A DNA stretch of 16,842 nt from Dehalococcoidia bacterium (lineage in GTDB: Bacteria > Chloroflexota > Dehalococcoidia > UBA2979), in NCBI GenBank assembly GCA_030745285.1, contig JASLOV010000170.1, positions 1-16,842 of the forward strand, in the 5' to 3' direction. Within the stretch, counting starts at the first letter, position 1. Each line of letters begins with the position of its first letter. Position numbers and translations under genes: made by a program. Under the pieces are notes generated by a model. That model had not been told where the DNA came from. It made no database searches and saw only the letters and a program-made list of their open reading frames with translations. Below, one piece after another: positions 1 to 7,314 of the stretch.

Positions 1-127
1 GCAGTGAGGCGCGGGTGACGCCCGCTGCGTGCAGGGCGTCAGCGCGGGAATCGACCGCCTGTTCGTGCTGGGGGTCGTCCGGGTTCTCCCAGTTCCGTGG
101 AAAGTGGCAGTGAACGTCCCAGAGCAA
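1..127 (-). CDS. Amidohydrolase family protein, N-terminal fragment (cut by window edge)
   Basis: The minus strand is open from a TTG at 127-125 to the window edge and reads MLWDVHCHFPRNWENPDDPQ, followed by a helix ending HAAGVTRASL. The D-x-H-x-H signature (Asp4, His6, His8) right after a short hydrophobic strand is the metal-binding first strand of amidohydrolase-superfamily TIM barrels. The A-G-V-T-R-A-S-L that follows matches the usual second strand. Known members hydrolyse or decarboxylate small molecules using one or two divalent metals; the substrate cannot be told from 42 codons. TTG is chosen because AAGGGA lies 6 nt upstream and there is no in-frame ATG or GTG nearby. It starts 43 nt after the GNAT stop, so it is probably the last visible member of the mfd-HAD-GNAT run. 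Most of the gene lies outside the window. Confidence 0.72.
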   Translation of the reverse strand, partial: MLWDVHCHFPRNWENPDDPQHEQAVDSRADALHAAGVTRASL

Positions 128-170
128 CGCAGGTCCCTTCGCAGCGCGAGTCAGCCCGTCGGATCGTAGC

Positions 171-641
171 CTACGGGCTGCGCGAGGTCTGGAGGAACTG
201 CACCTCGAACCCGACACTGGCCCAGAAGGCGAACGCGCCCTCGTTTTCCCTGAGGATCGCCGCCTGCACGAGCGCCGTGCCGCGGCGGCGGTGCTCCGCC
301 ATCAGCGCCTCGACGGCCGCTCGGCCGACCCCCACGCGTCGCCGGCTTGGCACGATGTAGAACTCTGAGATTGACACGGTCTCGTCGCGGTCGTCCGGCC
401 AGTCGGGCGTCGTGCGGGTCATCACGAGTCCCGCCCGCCGGTCGTCGGTCATGACCCACATCAGTTCGCGCCCGGCCATGTCGGCGAGTACGGCCTGCCG
501 GTAGGCGTCGATCGAGAAGTCCTGCTGCGGCTGTACCGTCTCGAAGGGTTGCAGTTCGGCGTCGTAGACCTCGAACATTTCGAAGAAGTCGTCGTACTCG
601 GTCTCGTCGACGGGGACCAGGCTAACGGTGGGCTCGCTCAT
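171..641 (-). CDS. GNAT-family N-acetyltransferase
   Basis: This 156-residue protein has a single GNAT fold. Motif A is seen as IVPSRRRVGVGRAAVEAL (about residues 96-113), where R101-x-x-G104-x-G106 is the pyrophosphate-binding loop for acetyl-CoA. Motif B follows as N133-EGAFAFWASVGF, the normal C-terminal end of the fold. The preceding strand (SEFYIVP) is the central beta-4. Such enzymes move an acetyl group from acetyl-CoA to an amine; the acceptor here is unknown. The start is the ATG at 641, which overlaps the TGA of the HAD gene as ATGA, so translation is probably coupled. The frame stays open a long way upstream inside the HAD gene, but that extension is a shadow: it is rich in Arg and Ala and has no fold signature. 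Family call firm, substrate unknown. Confidence 0.88.
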   Translation of the reverse strand: MSEPTVSLVPVDETEYDDFFEMFEVYDAELQPFETVQPQQDFSIDAYRQAVLADMAGRELMWVMTDDRRAGLVMTRTTPDWPDDRDETVSISEFYIVPSRRRVGVGRAAVEALMAEHRRRGTALVQAAILRENEGAFAFWASVGFEVQFLQTSRSP

Positions 642-1333
642 TCGAGCGGGATTTCGAGCAGCGATCGCACGGAGTGCTCGCCTTCCCCCGCGCCGGCGCG
701 GTCGAGCAGCAGCGTACGCATACCAGCCGCGGCCGGTCCATCGACGTCGTGTTCGGGGTTGTCGCCGACGAACAGCACCTCCGACGGCTCGCAGCGCGCC
801 AGCCGCAGGGCGGCGGCGTAGATCTGCGGGTGCGGCTTGCGGTAGCCGACGCGAGCGCTTGTCAGCACGCCCTCCAGCCGGGAGCCGATGCCCAGCCCCG
901 CCACTACCTCGGGCAGCCGCCAGATGTGGTTGGAGACGATGATCGACTCGATCGCGGCCCGCCCCAGGCGTTCGAGGGCGGGGACAGTGTCGTCGAACAG
1001 CGCGTACTCTCCCGGCTCCGCCTGGAGGTCGACGATGCGGCCCGCAATCGTCGCTGCCAGCTCGCTCTCGACGCCCATCGTGACGAGGCGGCTGGCGTGC
1101 ACGCCCTGGTGCACGGTGCGCCATGCCGCTTCCGAGTGTGAGTGCTTGGCGTGGTCCACGCCCAGCGGTGTTCTCCACCGGGCCCAGGCGTCATCGAGCG
1201 ACTGCGTGCGCAACTGCTCCTGCGTGAGCGAGACGCCGCGTTCCGAGGCGGCACGCACGTAGACGGCGTAGTTGCCGTCCGGGTAGTAGGCCAGCGTGTC
1301 CTGGAAGTCGAAGCAGACGGCTCGCACGGTCAT
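638..1333 (-). CDS. HAD-superfamily hydrolase (HAD-IA type)
   Basis: This 231-residue protein carries all four HAD motifs. Motif I is VCFDFQDTL (nucleophile Asp9), motif II is IIVSNH (Ser134), motif III is the Lys166 of GYRKPHP, and motif IV is FVGDNPEHDVDG (Asp191, Asp196). A helical cap of the C1 type sits between motifs I and II. Family members are mostly phosphatases of small phosphorylated metabolites acting in the cytoplasm. The residue two after the nucleophile, normally Asp and the general acid/base, is Gln11; some relatives also vary here. The ATG at 1333 lacks a Shine-Dalgarno sequence and lies just past a 17-bp tandem repeat. The gene follows mfd by 38 nt and overlaps the GNAT gene by 4 nt, so all three are probably co-transcribed. 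Phosphoglycolate phosphatase is possible but not shown. Confidence 0.85.
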   Translation of the reverse strand: MTVRAVCFDFQDTLAYYPDGNYAVYVRAASERGVSLTQEQLRTQSLDDAWARWRTPLGVDHAKHSHSEAAWRTVHQGVHASRLVTMGVESELAATIAGRIVDLQAEPGEYALFDDTVPALERLGRAAIESIIVSNHIWRLPEVVAGLGIGSRLEGVLTSARVGYRKPHPQIYAAALRLARCEPSEVLFVGDNPEHDVDGPAAAGMRTLLLDRAGAGEGEHSVRSLLEIPLE

Positions 1334-1365
1334 GCCGGTACCGTACCCATGCCGGTACCGTATCC
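1332..1365. repeat. 17-bp tandem repeat in the mfd-HAD gap
   Basis: Two adjacent 17-bp units, atgccggtaccgtaccc and atgccggtaccgtatcc, match at 16 of 17 positions. Each contains the palindrome cggtaccg. On the minus strand the proximal copy ends in the HAD start codon and the distal copy provides an ATG 17 nt upstream. That upstream ATG opens a 6-codon reading frame (M-G-T-V-P-A) whose TGA overlaps the HAD ATG. Confidence 0.8.
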
Positions 1366-1371
1366 GACCGC

Positions 1372-4300
1372 TCAGGCCGGGACGAGCGCCCGTTCGCCGG
1401 CGAGGAGACGCAGCAGCGCCTCGATCGCCTCCAGCCAGTGGTCGCCCAGTTCGCGCTCGCCCGCGCGGAGCTGGGTGCGGCCGATGCGGACGCCGGCGGG
1501 AAGCACTGGCAGCGAGCGCTGGTCGAACGGCTTGCCGTCCGTGGCGGTGAGCACGACCTCGCCGTCCGCGGCCCGCACTGACGCCACGCCGGCACGGGCC
1601 GCGCGCAGGCGGATGCGAACCAGGGTAAAGAGCTGCACCAGCGCCTCCGGTAGCTCGCCGAAGCGGTCCGCCGTCTCGCTCGCCAGCGTATCCGCCTCGT
1701 CGACGGAACTGACGCCGGCGATGCGCTGGTAGAGCGAGAGCCGGCCCTCGATGCCTTCGATGTAGGACTCCGGGATGAAGGCCGAGACCGGCAGGTCGAC
1801 TGCGCCGCGCTGTTCCGGCGCGACCACCTCGGGCTCTCGCCCTTCGTGGGCCGCCTTCATCGATTCGACGGCGTCGGCCAGCATCTTGGTGTAGAGGTCG
1901 AAGCCGACGGCGGCGATCTGCCCGCTCTGTTGCGCGCCCAGCAGGTTGCCCGCGCCGCGGATCTCGAGATCGCGCAGCGCGACCTGGTAGCCGGCGCCGA
2001 GTTCACTCGCCTCGAAGATCGTCGATAGGCGCTGCTGCGCCACCTCGCTGAGGATGCGGTTGCGGGGGTGGAAGAGGTAGGCGTACGCCTGCTGGAGGCT
2101 GCGCCCGACGCGGCCGCGGAGCTGGTAGAGCTGCGCCAACCCGAGCTTGTCGGCCTGGTCGATGATCATCGTGTTGACGTTGGGGATGTCGAGACCGGAC
2201 TCGATGATGGTCGTGCAGACGAGCACGTCGAACTCGCCGTCGGCGAAGCGCTCCATCACCCGCTTCAGCAGTCCCTCAGGCATCTGGCCATGGCCGACGA
2301 CGATGCGCGCGCCCGGCACGAGCGCCCGGAGACGCTCGGCGAAGTCGTCGATGGTGTGCACGCGATTGTGCACGAGGTAGACCTGTCCGCCGCGCTCGAG
2401 CTCGAACAGGATCGCCTCGCGCGCGATGGCGTCGTCCCACTCCGTCACATAGGTGTGAACCGCCTGCCGCCCCTCGGGCGGGTCGTCCATCGTCGACATG
2501 TCGCGGATGCCGGTGAGCGCCATGTGCAGTGTGCGCGGGATCGGCGTGGCGGAGAGCGTGAGCACGTCGACCTCCAGCCGCATCCGCTTCAGGCGCTCCT
2601 TGTGTGTGACGCCGAAGCGTTGCTCCTCATCGATGATCACGAGCCCGAGGTTGTGGAACGCGACCCCGGGGTAGAGCAGCCGGTGCGTGCCGATCACGAT
2701 GTCGACCCCGCCCGACCGCAGCCCGGCGAGCACGTCGCGGGCCTCCGCGTCCGTGCGGAAGCGCGAGAGCACCTCGATGCGCGTCGGGAAGGCGGCGAGG
2801 CGCTCGCGGAACGTTCGCTCGTGCTGCTGTGCGAGCACGGTTGTGGGGACCAGCACGGCCACCTGGTAGCCCTCCGTCACCGCCTTGAAGGCGGCCCGCA
2901 GCGCGACCTCGGTCTTGCCGAAGCCGACGTCGCCGCAGATCACGCGGTCCATCGGGCGCGGTGACTCCATGTCGGACTTCACGTCGAGGATCGCCTGCAT
3001 CTGGTCGGGGGTCTCCTCGTACGGGAAGGCGGCCTCCAGCTCGCGCTGCCACTCGGAGTCGGCGTGGAAGGCGTGCCCCTCCATCAGCTGACGCGCCGCG
3101 TAGAGCCGCACGAGCTCGGCCGCGACGATCGAGACCGCTTCGCGGACCCGCGCTCGTGCGCGTGTCCACTCCTGCGTGCCGAGGCGGGTCATTCGCGGGG
3201 TGTGTTCCGAGGGCCCGACATAGCGGGTGACCTTGTCGACGTGGTCGATCGGGACGTAGAGCCGGTCGCCGCCGGCGTAGCGCAGCTCCAGGTAGTCGCG
3301 CGCTTCGCCGTCCACATCGCGCCGCGCAATGCCCGCGAAGCGCGCGATGCCGTGGTCCGCATGGACGACGAAGTCGCCCGGCTGCACTTCCGCTAGGAAG
3401 CGTGAGCGGTGCGAGGTCTTGCGTCGCAACCGGCGGCGCTGCTTGACGAAGCCGAACAGCTCGCGGTCGGTGGTGAGCGAGATCACGCCGTCCTTCGATG
3501 CGACCTGCCACCCCTCAGCGAGCGTTCCCTGGACGAGCGTGACCGAGCCGCGCGAGGGAGTGTCGGTGAGCGTCTCCGCCACCGGCGCATCGATGCCCGC
3601 CTCCGCCAGCACCTCGCTGTAACGCTGGGCCTGCGAGGTGACGATCATCACGCGGTCGCCACGGCGGAGCTGGCGGCCGACGTCGGAGGCCGCGTCGGCG
3701 AGGCGGCCCGCGTAGGCGTCGGCGACGGCGAAGGGGAGGCGGAACGAGCCCGGCTCGTTACCGGTTGCCCAGCGGGCGAGGTCGATACGGCGCGCGCGCG
3801 TGCCCAGCGTGGCTTCGATCTCTTGCTGCGATGCGTGGGGCAGGGGGGCGTCGGCGGCGAGGGTATCGTGGCTCGCCAGCTCGTCGCGACGCTCCATCGC
3901 CAGCTCGTCGAGGTCGGCGCCCGCGGCCATCACCGCGTCCCGCTCGTCAACGAGCACCAGCGCGTCATCCTTGAGGTGGTCGAGGATCGACTGTGAGCTG
4001 GCGAGGGGGCCGTACAAGTCGGGGGCGGGCAGTTCGCCGCGTTGCAGGCTCGCCAGCTCATCGCGCTGGGTCGGCGACGCGCTGGCGGAGGCGGCGATCG
4101 TCGCCGCGAGCTGCACCAGCTCTTCGCGCGACGGGAACCACTCCTGGGCCGGGCCGACCTGCACGCGCTCCAGGCGATCGGTCGTGCGCTGGCTCTCGAT
4201 GTCGAACTCCCGGATGGAGTCCACCTCGGAGCCGAAGAACTCGATGCGGACGGGGCGCTCTCGGTCCGGCGGGAAGACGTCGATCAGCCCGCCGCGGCGG

Positions 4301-4833
4301 GCTGCCTCGCCGGCCGTCTCGACGAGCGACTCAACCGAGTAGCCTGCCTCCACGAGCTGGAGAGCGAAGGCATCGAGTGAGAGCTGCTGGCCGAGCTCGA
4401 TCGTGCCCGGGCCGCGTCCGAGGTCAGCCGGGGCGGCGGTGCGTTCGGCCACCGCTTCGAGCGAGGCCACGATCAACGGCGGCGTACCGCCGGAGCCGGC
4501 GAGCGCGATGCGCGAGAGCACGGCGAGCCGTTGCCAGACACTCTCGCCGGCCGGTGTCTCTCGTGCGTACGGCAGCTCGCCGTGCGAGGGGAAGTGCAGG
4601 GCGGCTTCGCCGGCCCACGCCCGCAATTGTTCGATGTACGCCTCGGCGTCGGTCTCGCGGGGGACGATCAACAGCGCGGGACGGCGGGTGTGCCGCCAGA
4701 GCAGGGCGACGACGACGGCCTTGCTCGCGTCGTTCGCTCCGAGCGTGACAGGCGAGCCAGCGTCGAGGCGTGCGTAGACCTCCGCCAGGGGCGGCACGGA
4801 GGCGAGCGAGTTCAGGAGCGGCGTTAGCTTCAG
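1372..4833 (-). CDS. mfd: Transcription-repair coupling factor Mfd
   Basis: Mfd is a cytoplasmic DNA translocase that pushes stalled RNA polymerase off lesions and recruits UvrA. The protein is about 1153 residues, the usual length. In order (numbered from the GTG at 4797; add 12 for the start used here): UvrB-like N-terminal module with degenerate P-loop and the GEAARRGGLIDVFP patch (about 163-176); RNA polymerase-interacting domain (about 473-528, PGDFVVHADHGIARF); Walker A GDVGFGKTE (622-630); DEEQ box (723-726); SATPIP (749-754); ESGLDIPNVN (866-875); RGRVGR (894-899); C-terminal regulatory domain. I place the start at CTG 4833-4831. GGAGGT lies 5 nt upstream, and the added residues (KLTPLLNSLASV) resemble normal Mfd N-termini. 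The GTG at 4797 has no ribosome-binding site. pth lies 128 nt upstream in the same direction. Confidence 0.97.
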   Translation of the reverse strand: MKLTPLLNSLASVPPLAEVYARLDAGSPVTLGANDASKAVVVALLWRHTRRPALLIVPRETDAEAYIEQLRAWAGEAALHFPSHGELPYARETPAGESVWQRLAVLSRIALAGSGGTPPLIVASLEAVAERTAAPADLGRGPGTIELGQQLSLDAFALQLVEAGYSVESLVETAGEAARRGGLIDVFPPDRERPVRIEFFGSEVDSIREFDIESQRTTDRLERVQVGPAQEWFPSREELVQLAATIAASASASPTQRDELASLQRGELPAPDLYGPLASSQSILDHLKDDALVLVDERDAVMAAGADLDELAMERRDELASHDTLAADAPLPHASQQEIEATLGTRARRIDLARWATGNEPGSFRLPFAVADAYAGRLADAASDVGRQLRRGDRVMIVTSQAQRYSEVLAEAGIDAPVAETLTDTPSRGSVTLVQGTLAEGWQVASKDGVISLTTDRELFGFVKQRRRLRRKTSHRSRFLAEVQPGDFVVHADHGIARFAGIARRDVDGEARDYLELRYAGGDRLYVPIDHVDKVTRYVGPSEHTPRMTRLGTQEWTRARARVREAVSIVAAELVRLYAARQLMEGHAFHADSEWQRELEAAFPYEETPDQMQAILDVKSDMESPRPMDRVICGDVGFGKTEVALRAAFKAVTEGYQVAVLVPTTVLAQQHERTFRERLAAFPTRIEVLSRFRTDAEARDVLAGLRSGGVDIVIGTHRLLYPGVAFHNLGLVIIDEEQRFGVTHKERLKRMRLEVDVLTLSATPIPRTLHMALTGIRDMSTMDDPPEGRQAVHTYVTEWDDAIAREAILFELERGGQVYLVHNRVHTIDDFAERLRALVPGARIVVGHGQMPEGLLKRVMERFADGEFDVLVCTTIIESGLDIPNVNTMIIDQADKLGLAQLYQLRGRVGRSLQQAYAYLFHPRNRILSEVAQQRLSTIFEASELGAGYQVALRDLEIRGAGNLLGAQQSGQIAAVGFDLYTKMLADAVESMKAAHEGREPEVVAPEQRGAVDLPVSAFIPESYIEGIEGRLSLYQRIAGVSSVDEADTLASETADRFGELPEALVQLFTLVRIRLRAARAGVASVRAADGEVVLTATDGKPFDQRSLPVLPAGVRIGRTQLRAGERELGDHWLEAIEALLRLLAGERALVPA

Positions 4834-4838
4834 GCGTT

Positions 4839-4844
4839 ACCTCC
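4839..4844 (-). promoter_or_regulatory. Ribosome-binding site deciding the mfd start
   Basis: On the minus strand this is GGAGGT (within GGGGGAGGT), 5 nt before the CTG at 4833. In the same frame, TAA stops lie immediately upstream (4839-4837), so the mfd frame cannot begin further back. No other start in the next 12 codons has a comparable site. Confidence 0.7.
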
Positions 4845-4893
4845 CCCGTCGCGCATCCAGCGCGCAGTCCCGGGCTGGGACGCACGCGTAGAC

Positions 4894-4917
4894 GGGGCCG
4901 ACCCCGGGGGGTGGCCC
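4894..4917 (-). other. GC-rich hairpin between pth and mfd
   Basis: On the minus strand GGGCC and GGCCC pair around CCCC/GGGG with a one- or two-base bulge and a tiny loop. A second small inverted repeat, GTCCC-N5-GGGAC, is at 4867-4881. No T-run follows either, so these are not classic intrinsic terminators. They could weakly attenuate read-through from pth into mfd. No clear mfd promoter is visible in this 128-nt gap. Confidence 0.4.
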
Positions 4918-4961
4918 TTCGCAGTCAGTCTAGCGCAGCCCGGTACGAGGCACCCCCAGGG

Positions 4962-5696
4962 CTAACCCTTGCTCTGCTCGCGCCGGTCGCCGTTGCCCTG
5001 AATGTCCTGACCCTGGTTGAACCGATTCATCGCGATGTCTACGCCATGGATGACGGCCGCCTCCACCGCGTCCGCTGTCCGCGCCACCGCCTCGTCGAGC
5101 AGCGTCCGTTCCGCCGGGCCGGGGTCGGAGAGCACCCAGTCTGCGATGCGCTCCGGGTCGCGCACCGGGCGGCCGTCGTCGTAGGGGCGGTCGACGCCGA
5201 CGCGGATGCGGGCGAACGCGTCGCTGCCGAGCGCGTCGATCAGCGAGCGCACACCGTTGTGCCCGCCGTGCCCGCCGTGCTGGCGGATGCGCATGCGCCC
5301 AACCGGCAGATCGATGTCGTCGTAGATGAAGAGCAGCCGCTCCGGGCCAATGCCGAGCCGTTTCGCCTCGGCGGCGGCGGGGGGGCCACTTTCGTTGACG
5401 TAGGCGCGGGCGCGGGCGAGGTGCAGGGTGTGGCCTTCGACCTCGACCGCTGCGCGGTCGACGCGGCCGTGTCGCTCCAGCTGGACGCCGTGGCGGCGGG
5501 CGAGCAGCGCGATGCACCAGGCGCCGACGTTGTGGCGCGTGTTGCCGTATTCGGCGCCCGGGTTGCCGATGCCGACCACGAGCGCGGGCGCCCGGACGCC
5601 GTCCCGCTCGACGGGCGACGGGGGCCGGTCCTTCCCGGCGAGGGGGTGCAGCAGCCGGTCGCTGAAGGCCGAGAATCGCTCTCGCATGGCTGTCAT
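4962..5696 (-). CDS. pth: Peptidyl-tRNA hydrolase
   Basis: Pth cleaves the ester bond of peptidyl-tRNAs dropped from the ribosome, freeing tRNA. The core begins at about residue 38 with LVVGIGNPGAEYGNTRHNVG. It holds Asn45, the catalytic His55, Asn101 (YVNESG), Asp126 in the YDDIDLP loop (the expected partner of the catalytic His), and GGHGGHNG with Asn147. The C-terminal helices are complete and end in a short polar tail. The protein has 244 residues against the usual 185-200, because of a 37-residue N-terminal extension of basic and Pro-rich character. Starts at ATG 5696 and 5687 are both open and neither has a clear ribosome-binding site. No ATG or GTG exists nearer the core, so some extension seems real. 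pth upstream of mfd is also the Bacillus order. Confidence 0.95.
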   Translation of the reverse strand: MTAMRERFSAFSDRLLHPLAGKDRPPSPVERDGVRAPALVVGIGNPGAEYGNTRHNVGAWCIALLARRHGVQLERHGRVDRAAVEVEGHTLHLARARAYVNESGPPAAAEAKRLGIGPERLLFIYDDIDLPVGRMRIRQHGGHGGHNGVRSLIDALGSDAFARIRVGVDRPYDDGRPVRDPERIADWVLSDPGPAERTLLDEAVARTADAVEAAVIHGVDIAMNRFNQGQDIQGNGDRREQSKG

Positions 5697-5748
5697 CGTC
5701 GGGTCGGACGGTCGTGGCGCGCAACACTCAGCGCTCTGCCCGGGGGTG

Positions 5749-6822
5749 TCAGGTCACCTCCGCCGCCGCCAGCGGGCCCAGCGTCACCTGCCCGTCGCCC
5801 GAGGAGCGGATCGCGCCATCGAGCAGCTCGCGGAACGTCTCCACCGCCTCGTCGAGCGTGGCTTCGGAGACACGCGGGAAGCGCACGACGAAGGCGTCGA
5901 CGGGTCCGTTGGTGCTCTCGATACTCTCGACACTCTCGGTGGCCGCCGTGAGCAGGCGGTCGATGTGAGCGGCGAGGTTGCCGTCAAGCGCGCGTTCGAT
6001 CGCGCCGACGTCGCTGGCGACGATCGCCTGCAGCAGCCGGTCGAGGGCAGGCACGTGCTCGCGCTCCAGCACGAAGCGCACCGCCCGGGAGACGAGGCGC
6101 CGGCGCTGAACCTCGAGCGCCGCGGCGATGCCGTCGATGGTCTCGCGAGCGCGGGCGAAGACCTCGGGCGGGCGGCCCAGCGCCACGCCCGCCGTTTGCG
6201 CGGCCAGCGGATCGGGGTCCTGCGGCATCGAGGCCAGCCGCTCGGTCGTCGCCGCGTAGGTGTGCAGCGCACATGTGCCGGTGGGGGCACCCAGCGAGCC
6301 GATGGCGTTCAGCCGGCCGAGCGCGGCCACGGCCAGCGACGACTGCGCGAGTTCGTGGCGGAGGCGTTCGCCCTGCCGCATCGTCTCGCTGTAGTGCTCG
6401 CCGTAGGCCAGCTGGTAGCGCCGCCGCCAGCCTTGTGCGGCGCGGAGCGCGCCCGCGAACGGGTCGCCCTCGAAGTAGCGCCAGGGTGACGCCTGTTCGC
6501 GCAGCACCCGCTGGTCGACGGCCAGCTCCGCGTACGCGGGCTCGTCCTGCGGGACCGCGGCGGCGGCCAGGAAGGCGAGCACGACGGCGACTTCCTGCGA
6601 GCCCTGCTGCGCGATGCGCTCCACCGCCAGCCGCCAGGCGAAGTCGTCTGGCGAGCTGAAGGCGAACTGCAACCACCGCTCAAGCTCGTCACCGTCCAAG
6701 GCGGCCAGTTGCGCGAATGGGGCCGGCCTCGTCGCCGCGAAGGCGCGCACCATCTTCAGCCGGGCGCGTTCGTGCGAGGGCGCCGGCAGGGGGTGCCGCA
6801 GCGCCGAGACGGCGGCCGCCAT
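5749..6822 (-). CDS. Uncharacterized protein, C-terminal part of a frame-disrupted gene
   Basis: I do not recognise this 357-residue product. It is almost wholly helical and rich in Ala, Arg and Glu, with no P-loop, no signal peptide and no membrane segment. The middle (about 135-200, ending RLNAIGSLGAPTG) has spaced His, Arg and Leu. That loosely recalls the C-terminal helical regions of large DUF6079-type ATPases, which is only an impression. Upstream of ATG 6822 the same frame stays open and looks coding back to about 6930 (AWADLWPWSPQHREPGASTA), with GC-rich third positions. The ATG has no ribosome-binding site. I therefore infer the true start is at 7174 and that single-base shifts separate the parts. 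pth follows after 52 nt in the same direction. Confidence 0.6.
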   Translation of the reverse strand: MAAAVSALRHPLPAPSHERARLKMVRAFAATRPAPFAQLAALDGDELERWLQFAFSSPDDFAWRLAVERIAQQGSQEVAVVLAFLAAAAVPQDEPAYAELAVDQRVLREQASPWRYFEGDPFAGALRAAQGWRRRYQLAYGEHYSETMRQGERLRHELAQSSLAVAALGRLNAIGSLGAPTGTCALHTYAATTERLASMPQDPDPLAAQTAGVALGRPPEVFARARETIDGIAAALEVQRRRLVSRAVRFVLEREHVPALDRLLQAIVASDVGAIERALDGNLAAHIDRLLTAATESVESIESTNGPVDAFVVRFPRVSEATLDEAVETFRELLDGAIRSSGDGQVTLGPLAAAEVT

Positions 6823-7174
6823 GAACTCGGCGGTGCTGGCGCCGGGCTCGCGGTGTTGCGGGGACCACGGCCAGAGGTCGGCCCACGCGCTTCCGCTCCC
6901 CGCGCTTCCGGGGCCACTGGCGACGCCGTGTACGAAGACGCTGTGTACGAAGCAGCCTGCTCGGAGACGCCGCGGACCAGCCGCTCGGCAACGAGCCAGC
7001 CGGGGGGGCGTCCGGCAGCGCCCCCTCGCGCACCCGCACGATGCAGACGTCGGCGGCGTCTCCGGCGGTTTCGAGGAATGAGTCGTTCCAGCGGTCGGCG
7101 TCGATCAACGCGACGGTGTAGGGGGTGCCGTGGTCGTCGCGCTGCGTGATGATTCTGCGTCGAAGTTCAGTCAT
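6689..7174 (-). pseudogene. N-terminal part of the same frame-disrupted unknown gene
   Basis: The frame from ATG 7174 runs 161 codons, but only the first 57 or so look coding (TELRRRIITQRDDHGTPYTV, ALIDADRWNDSFLETAGDAA, DVCIVRVREGALPDAP). At a run of seven C (minus strand, 7008-7002) the coding signal moves to the -1 frame, which continues GWLVAERLVRGVSEQAASYT. Near the 15-bp repeats at about 6930 it moves again, into the frame of the 357-residue product. Third-codon GC falls sharply in the original frame past the C-run. The upstream GGAG, 10 nt from the ATG, and the SOS-like box support a real start at 7174. This could be a pseudogene, an assembly error in homopolymers, or programmed frameshifting. 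I recognise no domain. Confidence 0.5.
6886..6951. repeat. Paired 15-bp tandem duplications in a linker
   Basis: GACGCCGTGTACGAA and GACGCTGTGTACGAA (6922-6936, 6937-6951) are a 15-bp tandem duplication matching at 14 of 15 positions. Just beside it, CGCGCTTCCG occurs at 6886 and again at 6901, again with a 15-bp period. The unit length is a multiple of three and encodes a small-residue linker (SYTAS repeated, or GSAGSGSA, depending on frame). Confidence 0.7.
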
Positions 7175-7243
7175 CGCTCTCGTACTCCGGGTGGGCCGGC
7201 TCCGCGCGGGCTGGATAGAGTCGGATAGCGTAGATGTTTGATT

Positions 7244-7257
7244 CGAACGAACGTTCT
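7244..7257. promoter_or_regulatory. Candidate LexA (SOS) box
   Basis: CGAACGAACGTTCT fits the Gram-positive-type LexA consensus CGAAC-R-N-R-Y-GTT-Y with the GAAC-N4-GTTC half-sites perfect; only the last base departs. It sits 70 nt upstream of ATG 7174 on the minus strand, where it could overlap a promoter for the unknown gene-pth-mfd run. On the plus strand it lies 159 nt before acdB and upstream of that gene's likely promoter, so control of the minus-strand gene is the better reading. Confidence 0.6.
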
Positions 7258-7314
7258 ACGATGGAGGCTGGCCTGTCAAGGCCTGAGCACCCTCGAAATC
7301 CGCCGGCAGGCGTG

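Noticed and set aside
2809..2816. GAACGTTC as a second LexA box inside mfd
   Set aside because: It lacks the 4-nt centre between half-sites and is inside coding sequence (Arg-Thr-Phe-Arg codons); a chance palindrome.
4770..5951. Long plus-strand open frame of 393 codons opposite mfd and pth
   Set aside because: It is antisense to pth, crosses a gap, has no domain signature, and is rich in Arg/Pro/Ala as expected of a GC-rich shadow frame.
5428..6489. Plus-strand open frame of 353 codons opposite pth and the unknown gene
   Set aside because: It overlaps two minus-strand coding regions antisense and shows no motif; a shadow frame.
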